Assembly: GCA_027032655.1 (NCBI GenBank)
Contig: JALVMZ010000029.1
Span: forward strand, 1 to 7,618
Reading direction: 5' to 3'
Length of the DNA: 7,618 nucleotides
Origin: Desulfobacteraceae bacterium
GTDB lineage: Bacteria; Desulfobacterota; DSM-4660; Desulfatiglandales; JALVMZ01
The notes under the pieces were generated by a model, which saw nothing but the letters and a program-made list of their open reading frames with translations, did not search any database and was not told the origin of the DNA. The translations under genes were made by a program, and so were the position numbers. This document shows, one piece after another, positions 6,042 to 7,618 of the stretch (within the stretch, counting starts at the first letter, position 1; each line of letters begins with the position of its first letter).

Positions 6042-6593
6042 ATGACATTAAAAAATTGGGAGTTGATATCAACAAATATAGACCGTTCTTACAGGATATT
6101 TAACATCAGGACAGATGTGGCACGCTCTCCAAGAACAGGAAAGATACACTCTTTCTTTGTTTTAGAGTCACAAGACTGGGTAAATGTAATTCCACTGCTT
6201 TCAAATGATAAAGTGGTTCTGATAAAACAGTTCAGGCATGGGGTGAGGAGATTCACCCTTGAGATACCAGGTGGTATAGTGGAACCAGGAGACACTCCAG
6301 AGATAAGCGCAAAAAAGGAACTGCTGGAAGAGACAGGATATAAAGCAAAGGAGATTATCCCCCTGGGATGGGTTTATCCCAATCCTGCCATATTAAATAA
6401 TAGATGTTATACCTATGTAGCAAAGGGGCTTAATGGAGAAGGTAAGCAGTTGCTGGATGACAAGGAGGATATTGAGGTGGTAATTCGTCCCCTTGAGGAG
6501 ATACCCTCACTTATCAGAAAAGGGGTGATAAATCACTCCTTAGTGCTTGTTGCCTTTTACCGTTTCTATATGGAGTATTTATCAGACAGATAA
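6042..6593 (+). CDS. Nudix hydrolase
   Basis: The 183-residue protein is typical in length for nucleoside-diphosphate-sugar Nudix hydrolases. After an N-terminal beta segment (about 1-70) comes the EIPGG lead-in (E74) and a Nudix box at 78-100: G78, five residues, D84, seven residues, K92-E93-L94-L95-E96-E97-T98-G99-Y100. The metal-binding glutamates E93, E96 and E97 are present, so it should cleave X-linked nucleoside diphosphates with a divalent metal. Two box positions differ from the consensus: D84 replaces Glu and K92 replaces Arg. The following YPNPAILNNRCYTYVA segment (112-127) is unlike the S-P-G loop of classical ADP-ribose pyrophosphatases, so the substrate should not be assumed to be ADP-ribose. 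It is cytosolic. It is the first gene of a likely operon with the M16 protease, 26 bases apart in the same direction. Confidence 0.9.
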   Translation: MTLKNWELISTNIDRSYRIFNIRTDVARSPRTGKIHSFFVLESQDWVNVIPLLSNDKVVLIKQFRHGVRRFTLEIPGGIVEPGDTPEISAKKELLEETGYKAKEIIPLGWVYPNPAILNNRCYTYVAKGLNGEGKQLLDDKEDIEVVIRPLEEIPSLIRKGVINHSLVLVAFYRFYMEYLSDR

Positions 6594-6606
6594 ATGAGAT
6601 AGATTC

Positions 6607-6612
6607 GGAGGT
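6607..6612 (+). promoter_or_regulatory. Ribosome binding site that decides the M16 protease start
   Basis: GGAGGT lies 7 bases before the ATG at 6620. The competing ATG at 6616 hits a stop after five codons, so 6620 is the real start. Confidence 0.8.
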
Positions 6613-6619
6613 GGTATGA

Positions 6620-7618
6620 ATGAAGGGCTTTAACAGGGTGATTGAAAAGGACATTAACGAGATTAAAGGTAAGGTAGAGATATATATACATAAAGGGACA
6701 GGAGCCAGAATCCTATCCATATCAAATGATGATGAAAATAAGGTCTTTGGTATTACATTCAGGACACCACCATCTGATTCCTCAGGTGTCGCACATATCC
6801 TTGAACACTCTGTGCTTTGTGGATCAAGAAAGTATCCTGTAAAAGAGCCTTTTGTGGAACTGCTTAAGGGATCCCTCAAGACATTTCTAAACGCCATGAC
6901 ATATCCTGATAGGACCTGCTATCCTGTTGCAAGTCAGAATGTTACAGATTTTTATAATCTGATTGATGTCTATCTGGATGCGGTCTTTTATCCTAAGTTA
7001 GAGCCCCATACATTTAAACAGGAAGGATGGCATATTCACATTGAAAGTCCGGATTCCCCTCCTTCAGCAGGGGGTGTAGTTTTTAATGAAATGAAGGGGG
7101 CACACTCATCCCCTGACAATCTCCTGATCGAATTTTCAAAACAGAGCCTGTTTCCTGATAACCCATATAGATTCGACTCGGGTGGAGAGCCTGAGTCCAT
7201 CCTGTCTCTTACCTATGAGAGGTTTGTGGATTTTCACAGGACATATTATCATCCATCCAATGCGTGGATATTCTTTTACGGCGATGATGATACTGAAAAG
7301 AGGCTGAAGATTCTTCATGATTATCTCAAGGATTTTCAAAAAAAGGATATCTTATCTGAAGTGCCACCACAGGGAGAAATTAAAGGGCCAAAGAGCTTTG
7401 AAAAACCTTATCCATCTGGCACATCAGATACAGATGGCTCAAAGGCAATGTTCACGGTGAACTGGCTGTTATCCTTCAGTAAGTATATAGAGCTCAATAT
7501 GGCTTTTCAATTGCTTGAATATATTCTGTTGGGAATGCCGGGCTCACCTTTAAGAAAGGCGCTTATGGATTCAGGGCTTGGTGATGATCTGGCAGGTGAA
7601 GGGCTTTCAAATGAACTG
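6620..7618 (+). CDS. M16 family zinc metallopeptidase, presequence-protease-like (M16C), partial at C-terminus
   Basis: The frame is open from 6620 to the right edge (333 codons), about the first third of an M16C protein, which is usually near 970-1000 residues. The inverted zinc motif HxxEH is H59-I-L-E62-H63, and the distal zinc-ligand glutamate is E157 in the FNEMKG segment, at about the spacing seen in PreP. Conserved features around it include LCGSRKYP (67-73), TYPDRTCYP (94-102) and SSPDN (163-167). With all ligands intact it is a predicted active protease that degrades short unfolded peptides inside its two-half chamber. No signal peptide or membrane segment is visible at the N-terminus, so a cytosolic role is inferred. 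It follows the Nudix gene by 26 bases, without a terminator, and is probably co-transcribed. Confidence 0.93.
   Translation, partial: MKGFNRVIEKDINEIKGKVEIYIHKGTGARILSISNDDENKVFGITFRTPPSDSSGVAHILEHSVLCGSRKYPVKEPFVELLKGSLKTFLNAMTYPDRTCYPVASQNVTDFYNLIDVYLDAVFYPKLEPHTFKQEGWHIHIESPDSPPSAGGVVFNEMKGAHSSPDNLLIEFSKQSLFPDNPYRFDSGGEPESILSLTYERFVDFHRTYYHPSNAWIFFYGDDDTEKRLKILHDYLKDFQKKDILSEVPPQGEIKGPKSFEKPYPSGTSDTDGSKAMFTVNWLLSFSKYIELNMAFQLLEYILLGMPGSPLRKALMDSGLGDDLAGEGLSNEL

Noticed and set aside
6514..6897. 127-codon minus-strand open frame across the Nudix-M16 junction
   Set aside because: It is antisense to the Nudix C-terminus and to the HxxEH motif region of the M16 gene; it has no independent support.

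Overview
The window is a compact stretch of bacterial chromosome with six protein genes that can be identified and one doubtful micro-ORF. Two genes run off the edges: the two-component regulator at the left and the M16 protease at the right. Genes have purine-rich Shine-Dalgarno (SD) sites, coding DNA is moderately AT-rich with many AGG/AGA and ATA codons, and spacers are very AT-rich. HD-GYP signalling together with an archaeal-type bifunctional fructose-1,6-bisphosphate aldolase/phosphatase and a DHH-CBS protein suggests an anaerobic or deep-branching bacterium of the Nitrospirota/Desulfobacterota kind. This is an inference from gene content. There is no rRNA or tRNA to settle it. I see no transposon, prophage, CRISPR array or obvious genomic island.

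Layout. Positions 1-1066 (minus) carry a REC/HD-GYP response regulator, with its C-terminus beyond the left edge. A spacer with a good plus-strand sigma70-like promoter separates it from a DHH-DHHA1-CBS-CBS phosphoesterase (1292-2590, plus). That gene converges on the fbp-type aldolase/phosphatase (2662-3762, minus), and a GC-rich hairpin lies between the two stops. A 179-base divergent spacer, with near-symmetric sequence elements, separates fbp from an FAD/NAD-dependent oxidoreductase (3942-5141, plus). The oxidoreductase converges with a CBS-CBS-ACT protein (5143-5817, minus), with a single base between the stop codons. A 224-base divergent spacer with candidate promoters for both sides and two short dyads leads to a probable operon of a Nudix hydrolase (6042-6593) and a presequence-protease-like M16 metallopeptidase (from 6620).

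Function. The genes look like housekeeping and regulatory functions and not like one dedicated system. They cover c-di-GMP turnover, gluconeogenesis at the fructose-1,6-bisphosphate step, NAD(P)H/FAD redox chemistry, nucleotide and phosphoester hydrolysis, adenylate-type sensing by two separate paired-CBS modules, and intracellular peptide breakdown. I found no convincing previously undescribed system. The observations most worth a second look are the DHH-CBS protein that lacks the expected C-terminal nucleotidyltransferase, the symmetric fbp/oxidoreductase control region, and the altered Nudix box.
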